DNA from: Mycobacterium europaeum
GTDB lineage: Bacteria > Actinomycetota > Actinomycetes > Mycobacteriales > Mycobacteriaceae
DNA: 64,000 nucleotides
Direction of reading: 5' to 3'
Assembly (NCBI RefSeq): GCF_002102155.1
Contig: NZ_LQOU01000002.1
Coordinates: 1 to 64,000 of the forward strand
The first letter of the stretch is position 1; each line of letters begins with the position of its first letter. Shown in pieces: positions 13,755 through 21,417 of this stretch. A model generated the notes under the pieces. That model saw only the letters and a program-made list of their open reading frames with translations, ran no database searches and had not been told where the DNA came from. The position numbers and the translations under genes were made by a program.

Positions 13755-14336
13755 ATGACAACAGCCCGCGTGCCGAAATTGCCGCTCGACGAGGCCACCG
13801 CCGCCGCCGACGAGGCGGCGGTGCCCAACTACATGGCCGAACTGAGCATCTTTCAGGTGCTGCTCAACCACCCGCCGCTGGCGCGCGCGATCAACGATCT
13901 GCTCGCCACCATGCTCTGGCACGGTGCCCTCGACCCGCGGCTGCGCGAGTTGGTGATCATGCGGATCGGCTGGCTCACGGCATGCGACTACGAGTGGACG
14001 CAGCACTGGCGGGTCGCGTCGCGGCTGGGCGTCGCGCCCGAGGATCTGCTCGGCGTGCGTGACTGGCAAACGTACGCCGGATTCGGCGCCGTGGAGCGCG
14101 CCGTGCTGGCCGCCACCGACGACGTGGTCCGCGACGGCGCGGTGAGCGACGCCAGCTGGGCGGCCTGCGAGCGTGAATTGGGCGGTGAACCAACGGTTCT
14201 CATCGAGCTCGTCACCGCGATCGGTGCGTGGCGGATGGTCGCGTCGCTGCTGCACAGCCTGCGGGTCCCGCTCGAAGAGGGCGTGTCCAGCTGGCCGCCG
14301 GACGGCCGGTCGCCCGCGCCGGCCATCGTCGATTGA
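13755..14336 (+). CDS. Carboxymuconolactone decarboxylase/AhpD-like protein (Rv1531-like)
   Basis: A 193-residue soluble protein of the CMD/AhpD fold. The segment around MRIGWLTACDYEWTQH has the Cys-x-x-Glu-Trp-x-x-His pattern seen in CMD-like mycobacterial proteins, which lack the second Cys of a true AhpD CxxC centre. The reaction is unknown; relatives are called decarboxylase- or peroxidase-like. I start at ATG 13755 (MTTARVPKLP) because the longer frame from 13713 adds an unconserved leader. It lies 130 bp after the peptide synthetase and 32 bp before the nitronate monooxygenase-like gene, so the latter two may be co-transcribed. Confidence 0.8.
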   Translation: MTTARVPKLPLDEATAAADEAAVPNYMAELSIFQVLLNHPPLARAINDLLATMLWHGALDPRLRELVIMRIGWLTACDYEWTQHWRVASRLGVAPEDLLGVRDWQTYAGFGAVERAVLAATDDVVRDGAVSDASWAACERELGGEPTVLIELVTAIGAWRMVASLLHSLRVPLEEGVSSWPPDGRSPAPAIVD

Positions 14337-14368
14337 CATATCGATCGATGGCTCTTTAGCGTCGGGCA

Positions 14369-15493
14369 ATGCGTACCAGAGTCGCCGAAATGCTCGGCGT
14401 CGAGTTTCCCATCTGCGCGTTCAGCCACTGCCGCGACGTGGTGGCCGCGGTGACCAATGCGGGCGGGTTCGGCATCCTCGGCGCGGTGGCGCACAGTCCC
14501 CAGCGGCTGCAGAACGAGCTGACCTGGATCGAGGAGCAGACGGGCGGCAAACCGTTCGGGGTGGACCTGCTGCTGCCGCCCAAGTACGTCGGGTCGGACG
14601 AGGGCGGCATCGACGCCAAGCAGGCGCGGGCGCTGCTGCCCGAGGAGCACCGCGCGTTCGTCGACGACATCCTCGCCCGCTACGGGATCACCGCGCCGGC
14701 CCAGGAGGCGCGCGCCTCCGCCGGCGGCCTGAACATCTCGCCCAAGGGCTACCAGCCGCTGCTGGACGTGGCGTTCGAGCACGACATCCGGCTGATCGCC
14801 AGCGCGCTCGGCCCGCCGCCGGCGGACCTCGTCGAACACGCCCACGACCGCGGCGTGCTGGTGGCCGCCTTGGCCGGCACCACACGCCACGCGCAACGGC
14901 ACGCCGCCGCCGGCGTTGACCTGATCGTGGCCCAGGGCACCGAGGCCGGCGGCCACACCGGCGAGGTCGCCACCATGGTCCTGGTCCCCGAGGTCGTCGA
15001 CGCCGTGGCGCCGGTGCCCGTTCTCGCCGCGGGCGGCATCGCCCGCGGCCGCCAGATCGCGGCCGCCCTGGCCCTGGGCGCCGAAGGCGTGTGGTGCGGG
15101 TCGGTGTGGCTGACCACCGAAGAAGCCGAGACGCCGCCGGTGGTCAAGGACAAGTTCCTGGCCGCCACCTCCTCGGACACGGTGCGCTCGCGCTCGATGA
15201 CGGGCAAGCCGGCGCGGATGCTGCGCACGGCCTGGACCGACGAATGGGACCGGCCGGACAAGCCCGACCCGCTCGGCATGCCCCTGCAGACCGCGCTGGT
15301 CACCGAGCCGCAGGTGCGCATCAATTCCGCGGCCGCGCACCCCGGGGCCAAGGCGCGCGAGCTGGCCACCTACTTCGTCGGCCAGGTGGTGGGCTCGCTC
15401 GACCGCGTTCGCCCTACGCGAACGGTGGTGCTCGACATGGTCGAGGAGTTCATCGACACCGTCGGGCGGCTCGACGGACTCGTCGAGAGCTGA
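14369..15493 (+). CDS. Nitronate monooxygenase / 2-nitropropane dioxygenase family flavoprotein (Rv1533-like)
   Basis: A 374-residue FMN-dependent TIM-barrel enzyme. The N-terminus (MLGVEFPICAFSH, then TNAGGFGILGA) and the central GTEAGGHTGEV block are the FMN-phosphate and catalytic-His regions of class I nitronate monooxygenases. Related proteins oxidise alkyl nitronates such as propionate-3-nitronate to the carbonyl compound plus nitrite, but the physiological substrate in mycobacteria is not known. The ATG at 14369 comes 32 bp after the CMD-like gene, and the TGA of that gene falls inside TTGACA, so a separate weak promoter is possible. Length is normal for the family. Confidence 0.85.
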   Translation: MRTRVAEMLGVEFPICAFSHCRDVVAAVTNAGGFGILGAVAHSPQRLQNELTWIEEQTGGKPFGVDLLLPPKYVGSDEGGIDAKQARALLPEEHRAFVDDILARYGITAPAQEARASAGGLNISPKGYQPLLDVAFEHDIRLIASALGPPPADLVEHAHDRGVLVAALAGTTRHAQRHAAAGVDLIVAQGTEAGGHTGEVATMVLVPEVVDAVAPVPVLAAGGIARGRQIAAALALGAEGVWCGSVWLTTEEAETPPVVKDKFLAATSSDTVRSRSMTGKPARMLRTAWTDEWDRPDKPDPLGMPLQTALVTEPQVRINSAAAHPGAKARELATYFVGQVVGSLDRVRPTRTVVLDMVEEFIDTVGRLDGLVES

Positions 15494-15704
15494 TCGGCGG
15501 TCAAGGGCGGCCGTTCACCGGCTTTTCACAGCGGCCCGGCAAACACGAGGTGAACAAGCGGCACCGCCTCGGGGTTGGCTATCCGCCCAGCTCATGGCCG
15601 CAACCTGACCGAACCCTGTGTGCTCGCCCCGGAAAGCCGTAAAGATCGGGAAACGCGGCGGCGCGGAGTTTGACCCCGTCGGACCCGTCGTGCATTATCG
15701 GTCG
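15494..15704. other. Gene-free stretch before the M-box
   Basis: No coding region with mycobacterial codon bias is convincing here. It must contain the 3' end of the preceding transcript and the promoter for the M-box leader, but I see no clear -35/-10 pair. Confidence 0.4.
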
Positions 15705-15868
15705 CGTAAGCACCTCGTTAGGTGAGGCGTCTACACGAATACAGGCCACTGACCCCGAACGTCGAAAGACGCCCCGGGTCAGGACAGCTCCTCCCGGCTT
15801 AAGGGTTGAGCCCAGGTGGCTTCCGGAGTACCGGACACGTCGTGTGGTGCCGAAGCTCTGACGAGAGG
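15705..15868 (+). promoter_or_regulatory. M-box (ykoK leader) Mg2+ riboswitch
   Basis: The conserved M-box cores occur in order: CGTTAGGTGAGGC (15716-15728), CGAAAGACGCC (15763-15773), a central stem with GGCTTAAGGGTTGAGCC (15796-15812) and the closing block CCGAAGCTCTGACGAG (15850-15865). This family binds several Mg2+ ions and shuts off downstream expression when Mg2+ is plentiful. I recall an M-box upstream of Rv1535 in M. tuberculosis, and here too the next annotated gene is the Rv1535 counterpart. The edges are approximate. Confidence 0.9.
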
Positions 15869-15879
15869 GGTGCGGATCG

Positions 15880-15899
15880 CCGGCGAGTGCCGGATTTCT
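15880..15899 (+). terminator. Possible short hairpin after the M-box
   Basis: CCGGC-GAGT-GCCGG (15880-15893) can form a 5-bp GC stem with a GAGT loop and is followed by ATTTCT. It lies 12 bp after the aptamer, where an expression-platform terminator could sit. The stem is short and the T-tract poor, so this is only a candidate. Confidence 0.3.
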
Positions 15900-15972
15900 G
15901 CTCCTCATGCTGCGCGCAAAAATCGCGTGCGGATCACCGCATGCGTCGTGACCGCGAGGAGGTGAGGGACAC

Positions 15973-16053
15973 ATGAGTTCCAGCGACAGTCCGGATCGAA
16001 GTCCGAACTCCGTCTCGTCCCGAGCCGATCTCCGGCACGACGTTCTCGGTTGA
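15973..16053 (+). CDS. Short leader ORF (26 codons) in the M-box leader
   Basis: The ATG at 15973 follows a near-perfect Shine-Dalgarno, AGGAGGTGA at 15957-15965, seven bases upstream. It opens a 26-codon frame that ends at TGA 16051-16053. The peptide begins MSSSDSPDRSPNSV: rich in Ser, with alternating Asp and Pro. That composition resembles leader peptides thought to destabilise ribosomes at low Mg2+ (MgtL type). A second, weaker frame of 14 codons (15907-15951) lies just before it. Translation is inferred from the ribosome-binding site alone. The location between an M-box and the regulated gene suggests a regulatory rather than an enzymatic role. Confidence 0.55.
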   Translation: MSSSDSPDRSPNSVSSRADLRHDVLG

Positions 16054-16108
16054 GTCGTCGCAACGCTAATGGCTTGCCGGCCAAGCGTTCTCCGGATCGG
16101 AACCGCGA

Positions 16109-16144
16109 CGGGATGGGACGCGTCAGTCCAGTTAGTCCCGTTTT
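16109..16144 (+). terminator. Attenuator-like hairpin before the Rv1535-type gene
   Basis: CGGGA (16109-16113) pairs with TCCCG (16136-16140), with an inner GGAC/GTCC stem in between, followed directly by TTTT (16141-16144). It lies after the leader ORF and 15 bp before the AGGAGG of the next gene, so it could act as an intrinsic attenuator of the M-box leader. The outer stem is only 5 bp. Confidence 0.4.
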
Positions 16145-16169
16145 CACGAACCCCGCCTAGGAGGCGATC

Positions 16170-16421
16170 ATGACCGTAGCTCTGCACGACGAAGTGGTGA
16201 CCGCAGCGCCCGCCCGCAAGCTGAGGGTGGTGCGCGACGCCGACACGACGCAGGCCGCCGTTGCGGCCCCCGCGCCCAAGAAGGCCGCCCGCAAGGTCCA
16301 GAAGCGGCCCGTGCTCGCCGGCGACCCGCTGGTGGAGGGCGCCACCCGGCTGCTCAGCGTCCCGCTGCGCCACGTGTACGCGGCACTGTGGCGCGTCGGC
16401 GTGCTCGAAGTCCAGGCCTGA
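16170..16421 (+). CDS. Small conserved protein under M-box control (Rv1535-like)
   Basis: An 83-residue protein of unknown function. It is Lys/Arg- and Ala-rich in the middle (KKAARKVQKR) and ends in a possible amphipathic helix (LLSVPLRHVYAALWRVGVLEVQ). There is no signal peptide or clear membrane span. The ATG at 16170 has an AGGAGG at 16159-16164. Its place behind an M-box implies expression at low Mg2+, as inferred for the M. tuberculosis counterpart. I do not know a biochemical role; small basic proteins in Mg2+ regulons often act on transporters or ribosomes, but nothing here shows that. Confidence 0.75.
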   Translation: MTVALHDEVVTAAPARKLRVVRDADTTQAAVAAPAPKKAARKVQKRPVLAGDPLVEGATRLLSVPLRHVYAALWRVGVLEVQA

Positions 16422-16454
16422 TCCGATGTGCAGCGACCAACCATGGCTCCAAGG

Positions 16455-16493
16455 GGCTACCCGGCCGCAGGTGTTTCCTGAGGCCAGGTAGCC
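16455..16493 (+). terminator. Strong hairpin after the Rv1535-type gene
   Basis: GGCTACC (16455-16461) pairs perfectly with GGTAGCC (16487-16493), and an inner GGCC pairs with GGCC, giving an 11-bp interrupted stem. No T-run follows, which is common for mycobacterial terminators. It separates the M-box transcript from the ileS leader. Confidence 0.5.
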
Positions 16494-16520
16494 ACTTGGG
16501 GCGCTTCGCCTGAGTAGAAT
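16492..16520 (+). promoter_or_regulatory. Probable ileS promoter
   Basis: TAGAAT at 16515-16520 is a good -10 hexamer, with TG three bases upstream. A transcript would begin near 16527, exactly where the T-box leader starts. The -35 region (CCACTT at 16492-16497) is weak. Confidence 0.5.
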
Positions 16521-16526
16521 CGAGCC

Positions 16527-16740
16527 ACTGGCGTCGATCCGGCATCACCGGGGAGCCTTCGGAAGAACAGCCGGCTTCTCCAGCGGAACCAGCTCAGTAG
16601 AACCGAACGGGTGGGCCCGTCACAGCCTTCAACGAGCGGCCACGCGCAGCGTGGCAAGCGGGGTGGTACCGCGGCGCTCGCGCAGTCAGCGCGTCGTCGT
16701 CCCCGGCCTCACCATAGGCACGCAGGAGACGACGCGCACC
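16527..16740 (+). promoter_or_regulatory. T-box riboswitch (Ile), translational type, for ileS
   Basis: The specifier hairpin of the short actinobacterial Stem I is visible as GGCATCACCGGGGAGCC from 16542, with the Ile specifier ATC at 16544-16546. The T-box proper, GCGGGGTGGTACCGCGG, lies at 16658-16674; its TGGT (16664-16667) can pair with the 3' ACCA of uncharged tRNA-Ile. Downstream, 16689-16698 and 16728-16737 form a perfect 10-bp inverted repeat whose right arm begins at the last base of the AGGAG ribosome-binding site (16724-16728). This fits control by sequestering the ribosome-binding site rather than by termination: uncharged tRNA-Ile should open the site and raise IleS synthesis. 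Confidence 0.92.
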
Positions 16741-19700
16741 GTGACCGAGAACGCTGACGCCAAGGCCTACCCGAAGCTGGCCGGTGGCGCCCCGGACTTC
16801 CCGGCCCTCGAACTCGAGGTCCTCGACTACTGGGCCGCCGACGACACCTTCCGGGCCAGCATCGCCCGCCGCGACGGCGCCCCGGAGTACGTCTTCTACG
16901 ACGGACCGCCGTTCGCCAACGGGCTGCCGCACTACGGGCACCTGCTCACCGGCTATGTGAAGGACATCGTCCCGCGGTATCGCACCATGCGCGGCTACAA
17001 GGTGGAGCGCCGTTTCGGCTGGGACACGCACGGGTTGCCCGCCGAACTCGAGGTCGAGCGGCAGCTGGGCATCAGCGACAAGTCGCAGATCGACGACATG
17101 GGGATCGCCGCGTTCAACGACGCGTGCCGCGACTCGGTGCTGCGCTACACCGACGAGTGGCGGGCGTACGTCACCCGTCAGGCCCGCTGGGTCGACTTCG
17201 ACAACGACTACAAGACGCTCGACCTGTCCTACATGGAGTCGGTGATCTGGGCGTTCAAGCAACTCTGGGACAAGGGCCTGGCCTACGAGGGCTACCGCGT
17301 CCTGCCGTACTGCTGGCGCGACGAAACCCCGTTGTCCAACCACGAACTGCGGATGGACGACGACGTCTACCAGAGTCGCCAGGACCCGGCGCTGACCGTC
17401 GGATTCAAGGTAATCGGCGGTGGCCCCCAGAACGGGTTAGCCGGCGCGCACCTGCTGGTGTGGACGACCACGCCGTGGACCCTGCCGTCGAACCTGGCCG
17501 TCGCGGTCAACCCCGAGGTGACCTACGTCGAGGTGCGGGCCGGCGAGCACCGGTTCGTGCTCGCCCAACCGAGGCTGGCCGCCCACGCCCGGGAACTGGG
17601 CGAAGAACCCGAAGTGCTGGCCACCTACCGCGGCGCCGACCTGCTCGGCACCCGCTACCTGCCGCCGTTCCCGTATTTCATGGACAGCCCCAAGGCTTTT
17701 CAGGTGCTGCCCGGGGAGTTCGTCACCACCGAGGACGGCACCGGCATCGTGCACATGGCGCCGGCCTACGGCGAGGACGACATGGCCACCACCGACAAGG
17801 TGGGCATCGTGCCGGTCACGCCGGTCGATGCCAGGGGCCGCTTCGACGCCACGGTGCCCGATTACCAGGGGCAGCGCGTCTTCGACGCCAACCCGCACAT
17901 CATCCGCGACCTGAAGAACGGCAGCGGCCCGGCGGCGGCCAACGGCGCGGTGCTGCTGCGCCACGAGACCTACGAGCACCCCTACCCGCACTGCTGGCGC
18001 TGCCGCAACCCGCTGATCTACCGGGCGGTGTCGTCCTGGTTCGTCACGGTCACCGCGTTCCGGGACCGCATGGTGGAACTCAACCAGCAGATCACCTGGT
18101 ATCCCGAACACGTCAAGGACGGCCAGTTCGGCAAGTGGCTGCAGGGCGCCCGCGACTGGTCGATCTCGCGAAACCGCTACTGGGGCAGCCCCATTCCGGT
18201 GTGGAAGTCCGACGACCCGGCCTACCCGCGCATCGACGTCTACGGCAGCCTCGACGAGCTGGAACGCGACTTCGGGGTGCGACCGACCAACCTGCACCGG
18301 CCCTACATCGACGAGCTGACCCGGCCCAATCCCGACGACCCGACCGGCCGCAGCACCATGCGGCGCATCCCCGACGTGCTCGACGTGTGGTTCGACTCGG
18401 GGTCGATGCCGTACGCCCAGGTGCACTACCCGTTCGAGAACGCGGAGTGGTTCGACACGCATTATCCGGGCGACTTCATCGTCGAATACATCGGGCAGAC
18501 CCGCGGCTGGTTCTACACGCTGCACGTGCTGGCCACCGCGCTGTTCGACCGACCCGCGTTCAAAACCTGTGTCGCGCATGGGATCGTGCTGGGTTCGGAC
18601 GGGCAGAAGATGAGCAAGTCGCTGCGCAACTACCCCGACGTCTCCGAGGTGTTCGACCGCGACGGCTCCGACGCCATGCGGTGGTTCTTGATGGCCTCGC
18701 CGATCCTGCGCGGCGGCAACCTCATCGTCACCGAGCAGGGCATCCGGGAAGGCGTGCGCCAGGTTCAGCTGCCGCTGTGGAACGCCTACAGCTTCCTGGC
18801 GCTCTACGCGCCGAAAGTGGGCACCTGGCGCACCGATTCGCCGCATGTACTCGACCGGTACATCCTGGCCAAGCTGGCCGTGCTGCGCGACGACCTCACC
18901 CGTGAGATGGACTCCTGCGACATCTCGAGGGCGTGCGAGCACCTGCGGCAGTTCACCGAGGCGCTGACGAATTGGTATGTGCGCCGGTCGCGTTCGCGGT
19001 TCTGGGAGGAGGACGCCGACGCGATCGACACCCTGCACACCGTGCTCGAGGTGACGGCGAGGCTCGCGGCGCCGCTGCTCCCGTCGGTCACCGAGATCAT
19101 CTGGCGTGGCCTGACCGGGGGGCGGTCGGTCCATCTCACGGATTGGCCCGACGCCGAACCGCTGCCGGCCGACCCCGATCTGGTCGCCGCGATGGACCAG
19201 GTCCGCGACGTGTGCTCGGCGGCGTCGTCGCTGCGCAAAGCCAAGAAGCTGCGGGTGCGCCTGCCGCTGCCGAAATTGACCGTGGCGGTGGACGATCCGC
19301 GGCGGCTGGAGCCGTTCGCCGCCCTGATCGCCGACGAGCTCAACGTCAAGAGCGTCGAGCTGACCGACGCCATCGACACCTACGGCCGGTTCGAGCTGAC
19401 CGTCAACGCCCGCGTCGCCGGGCCGCGGCTGGGCAAGGACGTGCAGGCCGCCATCAAGGCGGTCAAGGCGGGGGAGGGCGTCGTCAACCCCGACGGCACC
19501 CTGACCGCGGGACCCGCGGTGCTGCAGCCCGAGGAGTACAGCTCGCGGCTGGTCGCCGCCGACCCGGAATTCACCGCGGCGCTGCCCGACGGGGCGGGCC
19601 TGGTGGTGCTGGACGGCACGGTGACGCCGGAGCTGGAGGCCGAGGGCTGGGCCAAGGACCGCATCCGCGAACTGCAGGAGCTGCGCAAATCCACGGGTCT

Positions 19701-19878
19701 CGACGTGTCGGACCGGATCTGTGTGGTGATGTCGGTGCCGGCCGAGCGGGCCGACTGGGCGCGCACGCATCGCGACCTGATCGCCGGTGAGATCCTGGCC
19801 ACCGATTTCGAATTCGGCACGCCCGCCGACGGTGTCGACATCGGCGACGGCGTGCGGGTGAGCATCGCCAAAGCCTGA
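16741..19878 (+). CDS. ileS: Isoleucyl-tRNA synthetase
   Basis: A class Ia aminoacyl-tRNA synthetase of 1045 residues that charges tRNA-Ile and edits misactivated Val. The HIGH signature is HYGH (residues 64-67) and KMSKS is intact (about 623-627). The CP1 editing domain lies between ([11 protein letters not shown] region), followed by the anticodon-binding domain and a C-terminal extension of the eukaryote-like/actinobacterial type. I start at GTG 16741 ([16 protein letters not shown]), which matches mycobacterial IleS N-termini and lies 12 bases after AGGAG. The longer frame from 16651 would run through the T-box and is rejected. The upstream T-box regulates it. Confidence 0.97.
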   Translation: MTENADAKAYPKLAGGAPDFPALELEVLDYWAADDTFRASIARRDGAPEYVFYDGPPFANGLPHYGHLLTGYVKDIVPRYRTMRGYKVERRFGWDTHGLPAELEVERQLGISDKSQIDDMGIAAFNDACRDSVLRYTDEWRAYVTRQARWVDFDNDYKTLDLSYMESVIWAFKQLWDKGLAYEGYRVLPYCWRDETPLSNHELRMDDDVYQSRQDPALTVGFKVIGGGPQNGLAGAHLLVWTTTPWTLPSNLAVAVNPEVTYVEVRAGEHRFVLAQPRLAAHARELGEEPEVLATYRGADLLGTRYLPPFPYFMDSPKAFQVLPGEFVTTEDGTGIVHMAPAYGEDDMATTDKVGIVPVTPVDARGRFDATVPDYQGQRVFDANPHIIRDLKNGSGPAAANGAVLLRHETYEHPYPHCWRCRNPLIYRAVSSWFVTVTAFRDRMVELNQQITWYPEHVKDGQFGKWLQGARDWSISRNRYWGSPIPVWKSDDPAYPRIDVYGSLDELERDFGVRPTNLHRPYIDELTRPNPDDPTGRSTMRRIPDVLDVWFDSGSMPYAQVHYPFENAEWFDTHYPGDFIVEYIGQTRGWFYTLHVLATALFDRPAFKTCVAHGIVLGSDGQKMSKSLRNYPDVSEVFDRDGSDAMRWFLMASPILRGGNLIVTEQGIREGVRQVQLPLWNAYSFLALYAPKVGTWRTDSPHVLDRYILAKLAVLRDDLTREMDSCDISRACEHLRQFTEALTNWYVRRSRSRFWEEDADAIDTLHTVLEVTARLAAPLLPSVTEIIWRGLTGGRSVHLTDWPDAEPLPADPDLVAAMDQVRDVCSAASSLRKAKKLRVRLPLPKLTVAVDDPRRLEPFAALIADELNVKSVELTDAIDTYGRFELTVNARVAGPRLGKDVQAAIKAVKAGEGVVNPDGTLTAGPAVLQPEEYSSRLVAADPEFTAALPDGAGLVVLDGTVTPELEAEGWAKDRIRELQELRKSTGLDVSDRICVVMSVPAERADWARTHRDLIAGEILATDFEFGTPADGVDIGDGVRVSIAKA

Positions 19879-19879
19879 C

Positions 19880-19942
19880 CCGCGAAACTGTATTCCGCGA
19901 CGCATTTCCCGAGACGAGCGGTCGCTAGTTGCAGTCTCGCGG
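19880..19942. repeat. 63-bp imperfect palindrome, left copy
   Basis: It begins CCGCGAAACTG two bases after the ileS stop codon and ends CAGTCTCGCGG; the two 11-bp ends are inverted repeats with one mismatch. An inverted copy of the same length lies at 20835-20897 on the other side of the next gene. It may also serve as a terminator for ileS. Confidence 0.8.
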
Positions 19943-19973
19943 GCATGTCGGCGTGGCGTGACACCCTGCCGTC

Positions 19974-20834
19974 GTGAGCACAGAGCCATTCGTCGGTACC
20001 GACGCCATCCGCGCGGGGGCGTGGACGCAACGTGAGCTCCGGCGCTCGTGCACCCGGATCTACCGCAACGTGTACCAGCGGCGCGGCGGCGAACTGACCG
20101 CGCGGGACCGCGCGATCGCCGCGTGGCTGTGGTCCGGTAAGCAAGCCGTCGTTGCGGGCACCTCGGCGGCGGCCCTGCACGGCGCCGAGTGGATCGATCC
20201 GCACTCCCCGGCCGAACTGGTCTGCGACCGCACTCGTCCGCCGCCATTGATCGTCACCCGCAACGAGACGCTTGCCGCCGCAGAGGTGACGATGGTCGAC
20301 GGCATACCCGTCACCTCGGCGGCCCGCACTGCCTTCGACCTGGGACGGCGACCGGGGTCGACTGTCGCGGTGATCCGCATGGACGCCCTGGCCCGAGCGA
20401 CGGGCCTTGCCGCCGAAGACGTGTGGCCGCTGGTGGACGACCACCGCGGCGCCCGCGGCACGAGGCAGTTGCGACGCGTGTTGCCCCTCGTCGACGCCGG
20501 CGCCGAATCTCCGCAGGAGACCAGGACACGGCTGGCGCTGATCCGCGGGGGCCTACCCAGGCCGCAGACCCAGATCGTCGTGCGCAACGTCTGGGGCGCC
20601 GTGCTGGCCAGGATCGACATGGGCTGGGAGGAGTGGCTGGTCGGGGTGGAGTACGACGGCCCGCAACACTGGACGGACCCGCGCATCCGCGCCAACGACA
20701 TCGAACGCACCGCGGAATTGGAGCGACGCGGATGGCGCTTGATTCGCGTCAGCGCCGACCTGCTCAGACACCGGCCGGATGTCCTCGTGGAGCGGGCTCG
20801 GAGTGCCCTCACCGCGAGGGGCTGTAAGTGCTGA
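19974..20834 (+). CDS. DUF559/Vsr-like protein with AbiEi-type N-terminal domain, in a palindrome-flanked cassette
   Basis: A 286-residue protein. The first 60 residues have the AbiEi-like winged-helix pattern (the first part carries TQRELRRSCTRIYRNVYQ). The C-terminus (DMGWEEWLVGVEYDGPQHW, then ELERRGWRLIRVSADLL) matches the PD-(D/E)XK-like DUF559/Vsr fold, with candidate acidic residues in DMGW and VEYDG. Mycobacteria carry many such orphan genes; their role is unknown, and proposals include nuclease, antitoxin or transcription factor. No partner toxin lies beside it. The start is GTG 19974. The gene sits exactly between two inverted 63-bp palindromes and is absent, from memory, between ileS and dinX in M. 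tuberculosis, which suggests that it is mobile. Confidence 0.75.
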   Translation: MSTEPFVGTDAIRAGAWTQRELRRSCTRIYRNVYQRRGGELTARDRAIAAWLWSGKQAVVAGTSAAALHGAEWIDPHSPAELVCDRTRPPPLIVTRNETLAAAEVTMVDGIPVTSAARTAFDLGRRPGSTVAVIRMDALARATGLAAEDVWPLVDDHRGARGTRQLRRVLPLVDAGAESPQETRTRLALIRGGLPRPQTQIVVRNVWGAVLARIDMGWEEWLVGVEYDGPQHWTDPRIRANDIERTAELERRGWRLIRVSADLLRHRPDVLVERARSALTARGCKC

Positions 20835-20897
20835 CCGCGAGACTGCAACTGGGAACGTGTTTCTCGAGAGGACTCGTCGCTGGTTACAGTTTCGCGG
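20835..20897. repeat. 63-bp imperfect palindrome, right copy
   Basis: It begins CCGCGAGACTG and ends CAGTTTCGCGG. Its reverse complement shares the first 13 and last 16 bases with the copy at 19880-19942, so the two copies bracket the DUF559 gene in opposite orientation. The stop codon of the leftward membrane-protein gene (TAA, 20884-20886) falls inside it. Confidence 0.8.
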
Positions 20898-21384
20898 AGG
20901 GGCGGGAGCGCAGCGCCCGGTGGGCGTGCGGCCAGAACGGCATTCCCGCCACGACGGTCGCGCCGGTGGCGATGAGTCCGACCGCCACGTCGACGCTCTC
21001 GCGGCCGTCGCGTGCCCAGTAGACGTCCTTGAGGTCCAAGAGCAGCGCGAGCTCGTCGACGATCATGGCGTTCGCGGCCCCGTAGGCCATGGCCGCCGCG
21101 GGATGCCGTCGTTGCCTGTCGGTTCCGCGCAGGCCCACGCCGCCCACCGTCGCCAACATCCCGATGCCGATGTTGTAGTGGTGAAAGTGCTTGCCGCCCA
21201 ATGACACACCGCCCCCGGACGGGCCGTGGCCCGCCCGGATCCAATGCGTCAGCGCCCGCAGCCCGGCGAACGTGAGGGTGAACGACGTCCAGGCCAGGAC
21301 CGTGGCCTGCTCACCGGGCTGCAGCCGCTGGTCCCACTGGTGACGCAATCGCTCCCACCGAGACTTCGGTGCTTCGGCGTCCAT
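20884..21384 (-). CDS. Small integral membrane protein with HHYNIGI motif
   Basis: A 166-residue protein with about four hydrophobic segments. Conserved-looking marks are GKHFHHYNIGIGM near the middle and DELALLLDLKDVYWARDG before the last segment, a pairing common in small actinobacterial membrane proteins of unknown function that carry a His-His-Tyr and an Asp-Glu in adjacent helices. I choose ATG 21384 because TAGCGT (complement of 21393-21398) lies eight bases upstream, which fits a leaderless start; ATG 21405 is an alternative. It is divergent from dinX. The last residues (SAKL) are encoded by the palindrome repeat, so the C-terminus was probably altered when that repeat arrived. Confidence 0.7.
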   Translation of the reverse strand: MDAEAPKSRWERLRHQWDQRLQPGEQATVLAWTSFTLTFAGLRALTHWIRAGHGPSGGGVSLGGKHFHHYNIGIGMLATVGGVGLRGTDRQRRHPAAAMAYGAANAMIVDELALLLDLKDVYWARDGRESVDVAVGLIATGATVVAGMPFWPHAHRALRSRPSAKL

Positions 21385-21417
21385 ACCAAATGACGCTAGA
21401 CCCATAGCATCAATTGC
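21385..21417. promoter_or_regulatory. Short divergent promoter region between the membrane protein and dinX
   Basis: Only 33 bp separate the two start codons. Rightward, TAGCAT (21405-21410) ends eight bases before GTG 21418; leftward, TAGCGT ends eight bases before ATG 21384. Both spacings fit leaderless transcripts, which are common in mycobacteria. No -35 boxes were recognised. Confidence 0.35.

Noticed and set aside
16651..16740. Longer N-terminus of IleS
   Set aside because: These bases form the T-box and the sequestering stem; the encoded residues are not conserved.
19974..20834. Type IV toxin-antitoxin pair
   Set aside because: Only the AbiEi-like half is present; no adjacent nucleotidyltransferase toxin exists.
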